A DNA stretch of 64,000 bases, taken from ZC4RG29 sp036563875. Its GTDB lineage: Bacteria; Bacteroidota; Bacteroidia; Cytophagales; Cyclobacteriaceae. The stretch lies in NCBI GenBank assembly GCA_036563875.1, contig DATCLO010000034.1, positions 1 through 64,000 on the forward strand, in the 5' to 3' direction. Shown here in pieces: positions 51,060 through 59,954 of the stretch. The notes under the pieces were generated by a model. It did not search any database and was not told where the DNA came from. It saw nothing but the letters and a program-made list of their open reading frames with translations. The translations under genes were made by a program, and so were the position numbers. Position 1 is the stretch's first letter, and the number at the start of each line of letters is the position of its first letter.

Positions 51060-53459
51060 TCATTCATATCGGAGCGCATTGGCGGGGTTGGTAGACGCCG
51101 CCTTCAGGGCTTGAAATCCCACTGTAAGCCAGGCAAGGATGATGGACGCAACGCCGCTGAGAATGAATACCCACGGGCTTATTGTGGTCCGGTACGCAAA
51201 ACTTGCCAGCCATTCGTTCACTACATACCAGCCCAGAACGGCCCCTGGAATAAAGGCCATAAGCACCAGCACAGTAAACTCACGCGACAACAGATACACC
51301 AGACCTGAGACGTTTGCTCCCATAACTTTGCGGATGCCAATCTCGCGGGTGCGTTGTTCGCCGGTGAAAGCTGCGAGCGCAAATAGTCCGAGACCTGCGA
51401 CGAAAATGGCCAGCCCTGAAAGAATGGTGAAAATGCTACCCAAACGTTGTTCAGCGCGAAACAATTCATCAAAGTTTTGATCAAGGAAGAAGTACTCGAA
51501 TGGTTCATTGGGCGCATAACTCTTCCACAAGTCTTCAATCTGGCCGACGAGTCCGGCAGGATTTCCCTCATAGCGAATGGCCAGGTCGCCTCCCCAGTCG
51601 GCAAATAGTATTGCCAAAGGTCGTATCTGCTCTTTCAATGATTCAAAGTTGAAGTCTTTCATGATCCCTATCACCCTAAGCCGCCGCGGCCCACTTTGGT
51701 CGAGATAAAGAATTTCTTCTCTGAGTGGATCCTCCCATGCAAATTCACGGGCTGCCGCCTCGTTCAGTATGATGGCGCTGGAGTCTGAAGGAAAATCGCG
51801 TGAAAAGAATCGTCCGGCCACCATTTCAAGTTTAAGAACATCCGCATGTTCGTAGTCGGCGTAGTACACGCCCATAATATGATCCTGGTCGGAGTCAGCG
51901 GCCTTAAATACCGTCGTGTTGTTGACGCCAGGGAAAGTGTTGTTGGTAAAGCTTGTTTTCTCGACGCCGGAGTGGCCGTCGATTGCATTCCTGAATGCCT
52001 GGCGATTATTGCTCAGGCGCCACGTATTCCCCACGATCAGCACATTTTCCTTATCCATGCCCAGGTTTCGGTTCTGCATGAACTTCAGTTGCAGGTATAC
52101 AGACGCAGTGAATATGATCAGGAATATCGAGATGCCGAATTGAAATACAACCAGTGCGCTGCGGATCCCTTTCGACTTCATTCCGGATTGAAGCTTTCCC
52201 TTCAGTACCTCGACCGCATTGAATGAAGTGAGGTAAAACGCCGGATAGCTTCCTGAGAGTATTCCGACAAAAAGGATAAACGCCACAAGTCCACCAATGA
52301 ACCACGGATGCGTCAGATATTCGGTAGTAAGATTTTTGCCCGATAGTTCATTAAACGTTGGCAAAAGTATGTAGCTGGCGGCTACGGCAATGACAACCGC
52401 GAGGCAACTGTATATTATTGATTCGGCGAGGAACTGGCCTACCATCTGAATGCGCAATGATCCCAGTGCCTTGCGTAGGCCCACTTCACGTGCGCGACCT
52501 GCCGAGCGCGCCGTAGCCAGGTTCATGAAGTTGATGCAAGCCAGGATGATGATAAAGAGCGCGACAGCCCCGAAGAAGTAGACATAGGTGATGTTACCTC
52601 CGGGTTCAAGTCCGTCGCGGGCAGTCGAGTGAAGCCTGATGTCGGTAACTTTTGTCGGGAAAAATCCATAGACACCACCTTGCTCTTTCATTTGGGCAAT
52701 GGAGACACCCATGAATCGTTCGACTTCAGGACCAACGTATTTGATCACAAGTTCATCGAGGCCGCGCTTCACGTTTTCGATCGATCCATGCTCGTTGAGG
52801 ATAATGTACGTGTACAGGTAGTTGTTAAGCCAGATTTGATCCTGCAGGCGCGCCGCTGAAATACTTGAAACGAGCAGGTTGAATTTGAAGTGGGAATTAC
52901 CCGGAGGGTTTTCCGCGATGCCGGTAACCTTATAGGTCACAGTATCCCCTATGATCATCAGCTTACCCATGGGGTCCTCATTACCAAAATATTTGGTGGC
53001 CATATCACGGGTCACAACTACTGATTGAGGTTCAGTCAACGCCGTCCGCGGGTCTCCCTCGAGCAACTTAAAGGTGAAGAAGTTGAAGAAATTGGAGTCC
53101 GCGTAATAGACGCGATCTTCGTTGAAAGCCTGATCACCATACTTAACTACCGATCCCCAGAATTCAGCGATTCGGGTAGCGGACTCGACGTCAGGAATTT
53201 CCTCAGCCATTGCCCTCCATAGCGGCGGGCACGTATTGGCAGTCTTGACTTCCTGCGCGCCAATCTTCCCATGAAGGCCGATCTGGTACATTCTGTCGGC
53301 CTTGTCGTGAAAACGATCATAGCTCAATTCGTCCACCACATAAAGGACGATCAGGATACACGCAGTCACACCGATCGTCATGCCCAGCACGTTGATGGCG
53401 GAATAGAATTTGTGCTTCAGGATGTTTCTGACTGCTACCTTGAAATAATTACGCAGCAT
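51060..53459 (-). CDS. ABC transporter permease, long MacB/FtsX form (second)
   Basis: A 799-residue permease with two MacB_PCD-FtsX repeats. N-terminal TM1 is in KHKFYSAINVLGMTIGVTAC; the first FtsX block is ACINFMNLATARSAGRAREV and the second is GEQRTREIGIRKVMGANVSG; the C-terminal block ends in NALRYE. Eight TMs in total are suggested. These long permeases are common in Bacteroidota and pair with a stand-alone ATPase. It is the last gene of the efflux operon, 42 bp after a paralogue at 53502. Confidence 0.88.
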   Translation of the reverse strand: MLRNYFKVAVRNILKHKFYSAINVLGMTIGVTACILIVLYVVDELSYDRFHDKADRMYQIGLHGKIGAQEVKTANTCPPLWRAMAEEIPDVESATRIAEFWGSVVKYGDQAFNEDRVYYADSNFFNFFTFKLLEGDPRTALTEPQSVVVTRDMATKYFGNEDPMGKLMIIGDTVTYKVTGIAENPPGNSHFKFNLLVSSISAARLQDQIWLNNYLYTYIILNEHGSIENVKRGLDELVIKYVGPEVERFMGVSIAQMKEQGGVYGFFPTKVTDIRLHSTARDGLEPGGNITYVYFFGAVALFIIILACINFMNLATARSAGRAREVGLRKALGSLRIQMVGQFLAESIIYSCLAVVIAVAASYILLPTFNELSGKNLTTEYLTHPWFIGGLVAFILFVGILSGSYPAFYLTSFNAVEVLKGKLQSGMKSKGIRSALVVFQFGISIFLIIFTASVYLQLKFMQNRNLGMDKENVLIVGNTWRLSNNRQAFRNAIDGHSGVEKTSFTNNTFPGVNNTTVFKAADSDQDHIMGVYYADYEHADVLKLEMVAGRFFSRDFPSDSSAIILNEAAAREFAWEDPLREEILYLDQSGPRRLRVIGIMKDFNFESLKEQIRPLAILFADWGGDLAIRYEGNPAGLVGQIEDLWKSYAPNEPFEYFFLDQNFDELFRAEQRLGSIFTILSGLAIFVAGLGLFALAAFTGEQRTREIGIRKVMGANVSGLVYLLSREFTVLVLMAFIPGAVLGWYVVNEWLASFAYRTTISPWVFILSGVASIILAWLTVGFQALKAASTNPANALRYE

Positions 53460-53501
53460 ATTTTTGGTGATAAGGATGATTCTTTGCGTGGACGGAATCC
53501 G

Positions 53502-55877
53502 TTACTCGTTCCGCAGCGTGTACGCAGGATTCATGGTCGCCGCACTGAACACCTTGTATCCAATTGTGGCTGCGGAAATCAGGAACATCAGGCTGACTGC
53601 ACTTATGAGCGCAAGTGCCGTTGTATCCAGATAATATCGCCAAATCGAGTCCATTAGCATGCCTGTGAAGTAGTAGCCAAGTACACAACCCAGGACAGAG
53701 GATATCACAAGTATCAGGATGAACTCCGCATTGACAATTCGGGCGATGTTTGCAACGGAAGCACCGAGCACTTTCCGTACACCGATCTCTTTCATTCGTC
53801 GGATGATGTTTAGCGAAACAAGAGTAAAGAGGCCCGTTGCCGACAGCATCATCGCGATCATGCCAAGGAATGCGAAGATGCGGACAAGGTTCACATTGAC
53901 TTCCGTGGCCTCATGCACGTCCCATGCTGGCAGGTATCCATTGTATACACGGTTGGGAAATATTTCCTTCCATCGCGCCTCCATAAACTTGTTTACATCA
54001 GCAATCTTTTCTAGCGGCGCCCTTACTATTATCTGACTGTATTTCTCCGGGCCAATGTAGCGGATCATCATCGGCTCCATCTCCCGCCACACGCCATACG
54101 TATAGACATTGCTTGTCACCCCAACGACATACAGTCTCACAGAATCCTGCCATACAAGTTCCCGGCCGATAGCTTCCTGCCATCCGAATTCATCCGCCAT
54201 CTTCTTTGTGATGATAACGGATTCCCGCCGGTCGGTTTCCGAATTTTCTATGAAGTCACGACCGTCGATGAGGGTTAGTCCCATTGTCGAAAGATAGTTG
54301 TCTCCCACTTCGATAATATCGACCTCCAGTTGCTTTTCGTCAGACTCTACGGTTCCACGACTGCGGTTGGAAAAAATTCCACTCGCCGCTCCGGCGATGG
54401 AGGCGATGTCGGGATTTTGCCGAAGGGAGTTGCGGTAGGTTTCAAATTCCGTCTGTCCGTTTACCCATGCGATAACAGCCCGCTCCGCGTCGAACCCTAA
54501 ATCGTATTCCTTTTGGTACCTGGCATTCTGAACGAAGGCTATAGCGCTAACGAGGGCAATGAGCGATATCGCATACTGCAATGCCAGCAGACTTTTAACA
54601 AAAAGACTAGTCCCACCAAATTTCAACTTCCCCTTAAGGATGCTAACAGGCTGGAATTTGCTGATGTAGAATGCAGGGTAGGCGCCGGCCGCCAGGGCGC
54701 AGAAAATCAGAACACCTATGAGAAAAGCCAGGACGGGCGGATTATCCAGATAGTGGGTCGTGATTTTCATATTCGACCACATGATATTCCATCCATCAAC
54801 GAGCAGCTGGGCCACCAGAAGTCCTACGAGCAGTGCGAAAAAACAGATCACCAGCGTTTCGCCGATAAATTGCATTATAAGCTGACCGCGAACACTACCC
54901 ATTACCTTGCGGATACCGATTTCCTTCAGCCTGCGGGAAGAAATGGCAACGGTTGTGTTTGTCAGGTTGAAGCATGCGATGAGCAAAATGAACACAGACA
55001 TCGTCGCCGTGCCGGGAACAACAGCCACAGAGGGTGCGTCCCAGGTCCATGTACGGGTATCATCGGCACGGTCCCTAAACGCCATCTCGTCAAAGCGGTC
55101 CAGGACAAACTCCCTGATCACAAAATCCTCACGTACCTGGTTGTTGTTTGCCACATAGGACTGAAGTTGCTTATGAACTGTCGGTACGCGCGCTGGATCA
55201 TCGATCATAACGAACAACGTGCTTGATTCCCGCCAGTCGTCTTCCCTTACATTCTTGAACTCATCGAAAAAGTTTTCGAAGTTCATGAAGGAATCCCTGT
55301 AGTGAAAACTTGAGTTCTGAGGCTGTTCTTTGTACACGCCGGCAATTCGCACTTCCTTGGTCGTTTCACGAACAACGTGGGTGAGTGTTCGGTTGACTAC
55401 ATCAGTAGTTCCAAACAACGTGACAGCAAGTTTGTCGCTCAGCACCACAGATGATTCGTCGCGCAGACCCTCCGGACCACCGCTCACGAATTCAAACGAA
55501 AACATCCCGAAGAATTCGGGGTCAACGTACGCCATGTTTGCCGAAAACACGTCGTCATCACGTTTCAGGTCCGAGTATGACAAAGCGTATCGCGACGTGG
55601 ACGTGACGTCCGTTATATTCTGTGAAACCGAGCCCCCGAGTGGTAACGGCACTGTTCCATACCGCGTGACCTGATTGTCGAACTCACGCATGGAAGAGAC
55701 CCGATAAATGTGGTCCCCCTTCGTGTGCATTGCATTGAAGCCCGAATCAAATTCATAGATGAAGTAGGCGACGATGCAACATGCAATGGCGACCCCCATT
55801 CCGAAAATGTTGATACCGATGAAGAGTTTGTTCTTCATCATGTTTCGGAGGGTTACATAAAGATAGTTTCTGATCAT
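53502..55877 (-). CDS. ABC transporter permease, long MacB/FtsX form (first)
   Basis: A 791-residue paralogue of the permease at 51060, with the same layout: MIRNYLYVTLRNMMKNKLFI at the N-terminus, the FtsX segment ACFNLTNTTVAISSRRLKEI in the middle and RRMKEIGVRKVLGASVANIA near the C-terminus, ending NPAYTLRNE. The two permeases are only distantly similar and could form a heterodimer. It is separated from the ATPase gene by 191 bp, longer than other gaps of the operon. Confidence 0.88.
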   Translation of the reverse strand: MIRNYLYVTLRNMMKNKLFIGINIFGMGVAIACCIVAYFIYEFDSGFNAMHTKGDHIYRVSSMREFDNQVTRYGTVPLPLGGSVSQNITDVTSTSRYALSYSDLKRDDDVFSANMAYVDPEFFGMFSFEFVSGGPEGLRDESSVVLSDKLAVTLFGTTDVVNRTLTHVVRETTKEVRIAGVYKEQPQNSSFHYRDSFMNFENFFDEFKNVREDDWRESSTLFVMIDDPARVPTVHKQLQSYVANNNQVREDFVIREFVLDRFDEMAFRDRADDTRTWTWDAPSVAVVPGTATMSVFILLIACFNLTNTTVAISSRRLKEIGIRKVMGSVRGQLIMQFIGETLVICFFALLVGLLVAQLLVDGWNIMWSNMKITTHYLDNPPVLAFLIGVLIFCALAAGAYPAFYISKFQPVSILKGKLKFGGTSLFVKSLLALQYAISLIALVSAIAFVQNARYQKEYDLGFDAERAVIAWVNGQTEFETYRNSLRQNPDIASIAGAASGIFSNRSRGTVESDEKQLEVDIIEVGDNYLSTMGLTLIDGRDFIENSETDRRESVIITKKMADEFGWQEAIGRELVWQDSVRLYVVGVTSNVYTYGVWREMEPMMIRYIGPEKYSQIIVRAPLEKIADVNKFMEARWKEIFPNRVYNGYLPAWDVHEATEVNVNLVRIFAFLGMIAMMLSATGLFTLVSLNIIRRMKEIGVRKVLGASVANIARIVNAEFILILVISSVLGCVLGYYFTGMLMDSIWRYYLDTTALALISAVSLMFLISAATIGYKVFSAATMNPAYTLRNE

Positions 55878-56068
55878 GGGAATGTAGATGGTACGACGAG
55901 ACTGTCAGCGAAAAGACGCACGCACCTATTCAGGGGTTGCTTCACTGTTGAAAATTTTTGCAGGGTGCAACCGCTGTGCGCGAGTGTGATACAATGGCAG
56001 AAACAGCCGCGTACAGACGTCTATAGGCCATGATCAACGTGTACGCAGTGCTGATTCGAAACCGGCTA

Positions 56069-56788
56069 TCAGATGTGAAAGTGTTCTTTGATGTTTTCCG
56101 TGACTACTTTACCGTCGAACAGGTTCACAATGCGATGCGCATAGTTCGCATCGTAGGGAGAGTGCGTAACCATGATGATGGTCGTGCCTTCCTCGTTGAG
56201 TTGAGAAAGAAGCTTCATTACTTCTTCACCGTTAGCAGAGTCGAGGTTACCCGTGGGCTCGTCGGCCAGGATCACACGGGGCTTTGCTACAATGGCGCGT
56301 GCAATAGCGACACGTTGCTGCTGACCACCGGAAAGTTGCTGCGGAAAGTGATTTCTACGGTGCATGATGTTCATGCGCTCCAGCACTTCTTCCACTCTCT
56401 GCTTTCTTTCAGATGACGGTACCTTCAGGTACAGCAAGGGAAGCTCTACGTTTTCGAAGACCGTAAGTTCATCGATCAGGTTAAAGCTTTGGAAGACGAA
56501 ACCAATAGAACCTTTTCTCAGTTGTGCGCGCTGCCGCTCGGAGTAGCGGGCTACCTCATGGTCGCCAAAGTAGTATTCGCCGGCCGTGGGATTGTCGAGA
56601 AGACCGACGATGTTCAGCAGCGTCGATTTACCGCATCCAGAAGGTCCCATGATGGCGACGAACTCGCCTTCCTTAATCTCGAGATTAATGTTATTGAGGG
56701 CGGTGGTCTCCACTTCTTCAGTGGTGTATACCTTTTCCAGGTTGACAAGCTTGATCATGGCTGTATTTTGTTTGTTAGAGGAATTCAT
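56069..56788 (-). CDS. ABC transporter ATP-binding protein (MacB/LolD type)
   Basis: A 239-residue ATPase; a start at 56758 (MIKLVNLEKVY) is also possible. Walker A is MGPSGCGKSTLLNIVGLL, the ABC signature is QLSGGQQQRVAIARAIVAKP, Walker B is ILADEPTGNL and the H-loop is TIIMVTHSP. The length and sequence fit the MacB/LolD group. It is seven bases after hlyD and would power the two permeases downstream. The pump needs an outer-membrane channel encoded elsewhere, perhaps the TolC protein at 15368. Confidence 0.95.
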   Translation of the reverse strand: MNSSNKQNTAMIKLVNLEKVYTTEEVETTALNNINLEIKEGEFVAIMGPSGCGKSTLLNIVGLLDNPTAGEYYFGDHEVARYSERQRAQLRKGSIGFVFQSFNLIDELTVFENVELPLLYLKVPSSERKQRVEEVLERMNIMHRRNHFPQQLSGGQQQRVAIARAIVAKPRVILADEPTGNLDSANGEEVMKLLSQLNEEGTTIIMVTHSPYDANYAHRIVNLFDGKVVTENIKEHFHI

Positions 56789-56795
56789 TCGATTA

Positions 56796-58061
56796 TCAAT
56801 AAAGGATTAATACTTCATTATTGCCGAAGGTCTCGTACGAAGAAGTGATGACCTTTTCGCCCGGTTCAAGCCCTTCCAGTACTTCGTAGTGCTCCGTATT
56901 CTTTCGGCCAAGCTTAATGTTTCTTTTTACTGCCTGGTCTCCGGACTTATCGAGTACGTAAACCCAGTTACCACCGGTATCCTTGTAAAATCCGCCAACG
57001 GGAAGCAGGAGTTCTTCGGACGACTGACCGAGTTCTATTCGCAGTCGCAACGACTGACCACGTCTCAAACCCGGAGGTGTTTCGCCAACGAACAGCATGT
57101 CCACTTCAAATCGTCCCGCCTGAATCGTCGGATAGATATACGTGATCTCCAGTTCATATTCTTTTCCAGCTACCGGCACGGTGGCATGCAGCCCCTGCGA
57201 TATACGCGGCAAGTAAATTTCATCGATCGGCACACGTACCTTGTAGCTTCCTACTACGTCGACCTGACCGAGGCTTTGACCGGGAGCCACCACCTGTCCA
57301 ACTTCAAGTTGAGGGCGCGACAACTGCCCATCGATAGGTGCGCGAATGATCAGGTTATCCAGAATCTTCCCTACCCCTTCAAGGCTTTCCTTCATCCGCT
57401 CTTCGGCTGCGTTCAGTTCGCGCAGCTGACGTATCCGGGAGATTGAGTCGAGCTTGTACGCCTCATATGTAATCTTTCGGCGTTCCAGGTTATAAAAGTA
57501 GTTCGCCTCTGTCTGCTCGAACTCCTGTTTCGATATCAGCTTCTTCGCATAGAGCTCCTTCTGGCGCTCGTACTGCGGGCCATAAATGGCCAGCTGGTTA
57601 TCGATGAGGGCCAGCTGATTTTGCTGCTCCAGGTCGTTCCGGGTTATATTCAGACGCGTGTCGCGAATACGGGTAATACTTTCGTTAAACGCTGCTTCCT
57701 GGCTTAAGACTGACAATTCGCGGTCAAGGTTGCTTAACTCCAGGATAACATCTCCTTTTTTTAGCATCTGTCCGCTTTCGGCCACTACCCTCTTGATCGT
57801 TCCGCCTTCCACGGCGTCGAGAACTACCGTCCGGCTGGGCTCAACTATACCTGTCTGAGGGATGAACTCCTGGAATATGCCTCGTCTGACTTCCGAAATG
57901 GTGAGTTTGTCACGTTCCACCCGCAAGCGCGAACGCCTGTCGGCCCAAATCAGCTGGTACAGCACGAATCCCGCAAAAAGGGCAATGCCTCCGTACGTGG
58001 CAATCCGTTTAACCGTCCACTTTTTCTTCTTGATCTTCCTGTCCATTACAGATTGTTCCAT
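56796..58061 (-). CDS. HlyD-type efflux adaptor of sigma-54 controlled operon
   Basis: The ATG at 58061 (MEQSVMDRKIKKKK) gives 421 residues; one at 58046 is also possible. The frame extends to 58112, but that start lies inside the sigma-54 promoter and is rejected. A basic N-terminus precedes one TM (YGGIALFAGFVLYQLIW). Lipoyl and barrel segments (VLDAVEGGTIKRVVAESGQM, IIRAPIDGQLSRPQLEVGQV) flank an alpha hairpin of about 100 residues. It is the first gene of the operon hlyD-ATPase-permease-permease and is divergent from the NtrC-type regulator. Confidence 0.9.
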   Translation of the reverse strand: MEQSVMDRKIKKKKWTVKRIATYGGIALFAGFVLYQLIWADRRSRLRVERDKLTISEVRRGIFQEFIPQTGIVEPSRTVVLDAVEGGTIKRVVAESGQMLKKGDVILELSNLDRELSVLSQEAAFNESITRIRDTRLNITRNDLEQQNQLALIDNQLAIYGPQYERQKELYAKKLISKQEFEQTEANYFYNLERRKITYEAYKLDSISRIRQLRELNAAEERMKESLEGVGKILDNLIIRAPIDGQLSRPQLEVGQVVAPGQSLGQVDVVGSYKVRVPIDEIYLPRISQGLHATVPVAGKEYELEITYIYPTIQAGRFEVDMLFVGETPPGLRRGQSLRLRIELGQSSEELLLPVGGFYKDTGGNWVYVLDKSGDQAVKRNIKLGRKNTEHYEVLEGLEPGEKVITSSYETFGNNEVLILY

Positions 58062-58108
58062 AGGCTCGTTACAGAAGGCAAGGTGCCTTTCGATGGATTT
58101 CACTATGG

Positions 58109-58123
58109 CCAATTAGTGTGCCA
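58109..58123 (-). promoter_or_regulatory. Sigma-54 (-24/-12) promoter of efflux operon
   Basis: On the minus strand TGGCACACTAATTGG (58123 to 58109) matches the sigma-54 consensus TGGCACrNNNNTTGC at every fixed position but the last (G for C), with correct GG-N10-G spacing. A start about 12 bases downstream, near 58097, would give a leader of roughly 35 bases to the hlyD ATG. The divergent gene codes for a sigma-54 activator. Confidence 0.75.
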
Positions 58124-58182
58124 AGAGGAATCCTGCTGCAATTTCGCCTGAATTCCGCGATTTTCCGTCCATCTTTGAACGG

Positions 58183-58197
58183 GAATGTCCGCTAGTG
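58183..58197 (+). promoter_or_regulatory. Candidate enhancer site UAS1
   Basis: GAATGTCCGCTAGTG, about 70 bp upstream of the -24/-12 element (relative to the hlyD operon). It has a near-identical inverted copy at 58281. The distance suits activation by DNA looping. Confidence 0.5.
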
Positions 58198-58280
58198 GAC
58201 GCCTGGGTCGTATCTTCATGGCTGTGAATGGCGTAATTTCGCTCAAAACTGGCTGCCGGGCTTTCGGTATAGCCTTTGCC

Positions 58281-58295
58281 CGCTACCGGACATTC
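58281..58295 (-). promoter_or_regulatory. Candidate enhancer site UAS2
   Basis: On the minus strand this reads GAATGTCCGGTAGCG, identical to the site at 58183 in 13 of 15 positions, including the first nine, and inverted relative to it. It lies 32 bp upstream of the regulator ATG, so binding could also control the regulator itself. Confidence 0.5.
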
Positions 58296-58326
58296 GGGTA
58301 ACAAAACTGAAACAAGTCCTCCTAGC

Positions 58327-59706
58327 ATGGAACAGAAAACTGGCAAAATTCTGATTGTCGATGATAATGAAGACCTCCTGAAGGCTGCCCGTATCCACCT
58401 GAAGCGCCATTTCGCCCAGGTAGATACGGAAAAGAACCCGGAGGCTATTCCCACGCTCATGGCAAACGAAGACTATGACGTGATCCTCCTCGACATGAAC
58501 TTTACGAAAGACGTGAGCAGCGGCAGCGAGGGCTACTATTGGCTGGAAAAAATTCTCGAGATCGACCCTTCCGCCGTCGTTGTGCTCATTACCGCATACG
58601 GCGATGTCCAGATGGCTGTACGGGCGATCAAAGCGGGTGCAACTGACTTCGTGCTCAAACCCTGGGAAAACGAAAAACTGCTGGCCACTATTTATTCGGC
58701 CATGCGACTGCGTGAAACCCGCGACGAAGTCCAGAACCTCAAGATCAAGAACCAGGAAATAAACCAGGCGTTAAACGAGCGTTACAGCGAGATCATCGGT
58801 CAGAGCGCTGCCATGCAACGCATCTTCCAGACAATAGATCGCGTGGCCCATACTGACGCCAACGTGCTGATCCTGGGCGAAAATGGTACCGGAAAGGAAC
58901 TCATTGCCCGCGCTATCCACCGGAATTCGTCGCGCAGGCATGAAAGCTTTGTGTCTGTAGACCTGGGTTCGATTACCGAAACGCTGTTCGAGAGCGAGTT
59001 GTTCGGTCACAAGAAGGGCGCGTTCACCGACGCGAAGGAAGACCGCGCCGGACGCTTCGAGTTGGCCAATGGCGGTACACTGTTCCTGGATGAAATCGGG
59101 AATCTGTCCATGCCATTACAGGCCAAACTGCTGACCGCAATTCAGAACCGCAGGGTGAGCAGAGTGGGTTCGAACAAGGAGATTCAGATCGACATCCGGC
59201 TGATCTGCGCCACAAATATGCCCCTGTATGAAATGGTCAAGGAAAACCGTTTCCGCCAGGATTTGCTCTATCGCATCAACACTATCGAGATAGAAGTTCC
59301 CCCGTTAAGAGAGCGCTTCGAAGACATTCCGGTACTCGCGAACCACTTCCTCAAGCATTACTCCGCCCGGTATAACAAGAACATCTCAAAGATCAGCGAC
59401 GCTGCCCTCACGCGCATGCATAAGCATACCTGGCCGGGCAACATTCGCGAACTACAGCATGCCATTGAGCGGGCTGTCATCCTCAGCAACGGCAACGTGT
59501 TGCAGCCGGAAGACTTCAACCTGTCGCCAGCGCCCGGGAAAGACGACGGACACCTCAACCTGGACGCCTACAACCTGGAGGAAGTGGAAAAGCTGCTCAT
59601 CAGGAAAGTGCTGAAAAAATACAACGGCAACATCACCCAGGCCGCCTCCGAACTCGGACTGACAAGGTCGAGTTTGTATAGGAGGCTGGAGAAGCATGGG
59701 TTGTGA
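58327..59706 (+). CDS. NtrC-family sigma-54-dependent response regulator
   Basis: About 459 residues from the ATG at 58327 (MEQKTGKILIVDDNED). The receiver domain has the acidic pair D12-D13 and phosphoacceptor D56 (ILLDMNF). The AAA+ domain has Walker A GENGTGKELIARAIH and Walker B LFLDEIGNLS. The L1 loop, normally GAFTGA, is GAFTDA (GHKKGAFTDAKEDRAGR). A Fis-type HTH is at the C-terminus (ITQAASELGLTRSSLYRRLE). It probably activates the divergent efflux operon from the sigma-54 promoter at 58109. The stop TGA lies within a GTGTTGATG repeat. Confidence 0.94.
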   Translation: MEQKTGKILIVDDNEDLLKAARIHLKRHFAQVDTEKNPEAIPTLMANEDYDVILLDMNFTKDVSSGSEGYYWLEKILEIDPSAVVVLITAYGDVQMAVRAIKAGATDFVLKPWENEKLLATIYSAMRLRETRDEVQNLKIKNQEINQALNERYSEIIGQSAAMQRIFQTIDRVAHTDANVLILGENGTGKELIARAIHRNSSRRHESFVSVDLGSITETLFESELFGHKKGAFTDAKEDRAGRFELANGGTLFLDEIGNLSMPLQAKLLTAIQNRRVSRVGSNKEIQIDIRLICATNMPLYEMVKENRFRQDLLYRINTIEIEVPPLRERFEDIPVLANHFLKHYSARYNKNISKISDAALTRMHKHTWPGNIRELQHAIERAVILSNGNVLQPEDFNLSPAPGKDDGHLNLDAYNLEEVEKLLIRKVLKKYNGNITQAASELGLTRSSLYRRLEKHGL

Positions 59707-59742
59707 TGTGTTGATGTGCTGATGTACTCATGTGTTGAAGTT
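59703..59742. repeat. GTGTTGATGTGCTGATG repeat, left arm
   Basis: GTGATGTGTTGATGTGCTGA continues to TGTACTCATGTGTTGAAGTT. It includes the stop codon of the response regulator gene. A complementary arm lies at 59906. Confidence 0.7.
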
Positions 59743-59905
59743 GGACACGGAACAAAATTTGGGTTGAGCTTCATGGTTCGTTCCTCCAATGACGCTCTGA
59801 ACAAAACCTTACTGGAATGGCCCGATGTGTCGAATAACAGCACGGCTCCCTAACTTGTTTTACGCGACATGAGGGAACTGAAAGGAGAAAGTTTAGATTT
59901 AAGGG
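59743..59905. other. Segment between inverted GTGTTG arms
   Basis: 163 bp between the response regulator and kinase genes, bounded on both sides by inverted repeat arms. No ORF with coding character or RNA gene is recognised. Two-component partners are usually closer together, so this may be an inserted short element. Confidence 0.45.
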
Positions 59906-59948
59906 AACACCAACGTCGACACACCAACACAACAACACACCAACACAT
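59906..59948. repeat. CACACCAACACAACAACACACC repeat, right arm
   Basis: ACACCAACGTCGACACACCA continues to ACACAACAACACACCAACACAT. Its reverse complement is ATGTGTTGGTGTGTTGTTGT, matching the pattern of the left arm at 59703. It ends six bases before the kinase start codon. Confidence 0.7.
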
Positions 59949-59954
59949 TTCGGG

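Noticed and set aside
54513..55226. 237-codon plus-strand ORF inside the permease gene
   Set aside because: It is antisense to a permease with good FtsX motifs. High Gln/His/Asn content is a mirror effect.
58062..58112. Upstream start of the HlyD gene at 58112
   Set aside because: This start lies inside the sigma-54 element and upstream of the expected transcription start.
59750..59843. Small minus-strand ORF between the regulator and kinase genes
   Set aside because: It has no family likeness and spans repeat arms. It is better explained as part of the inverted-repeat element.
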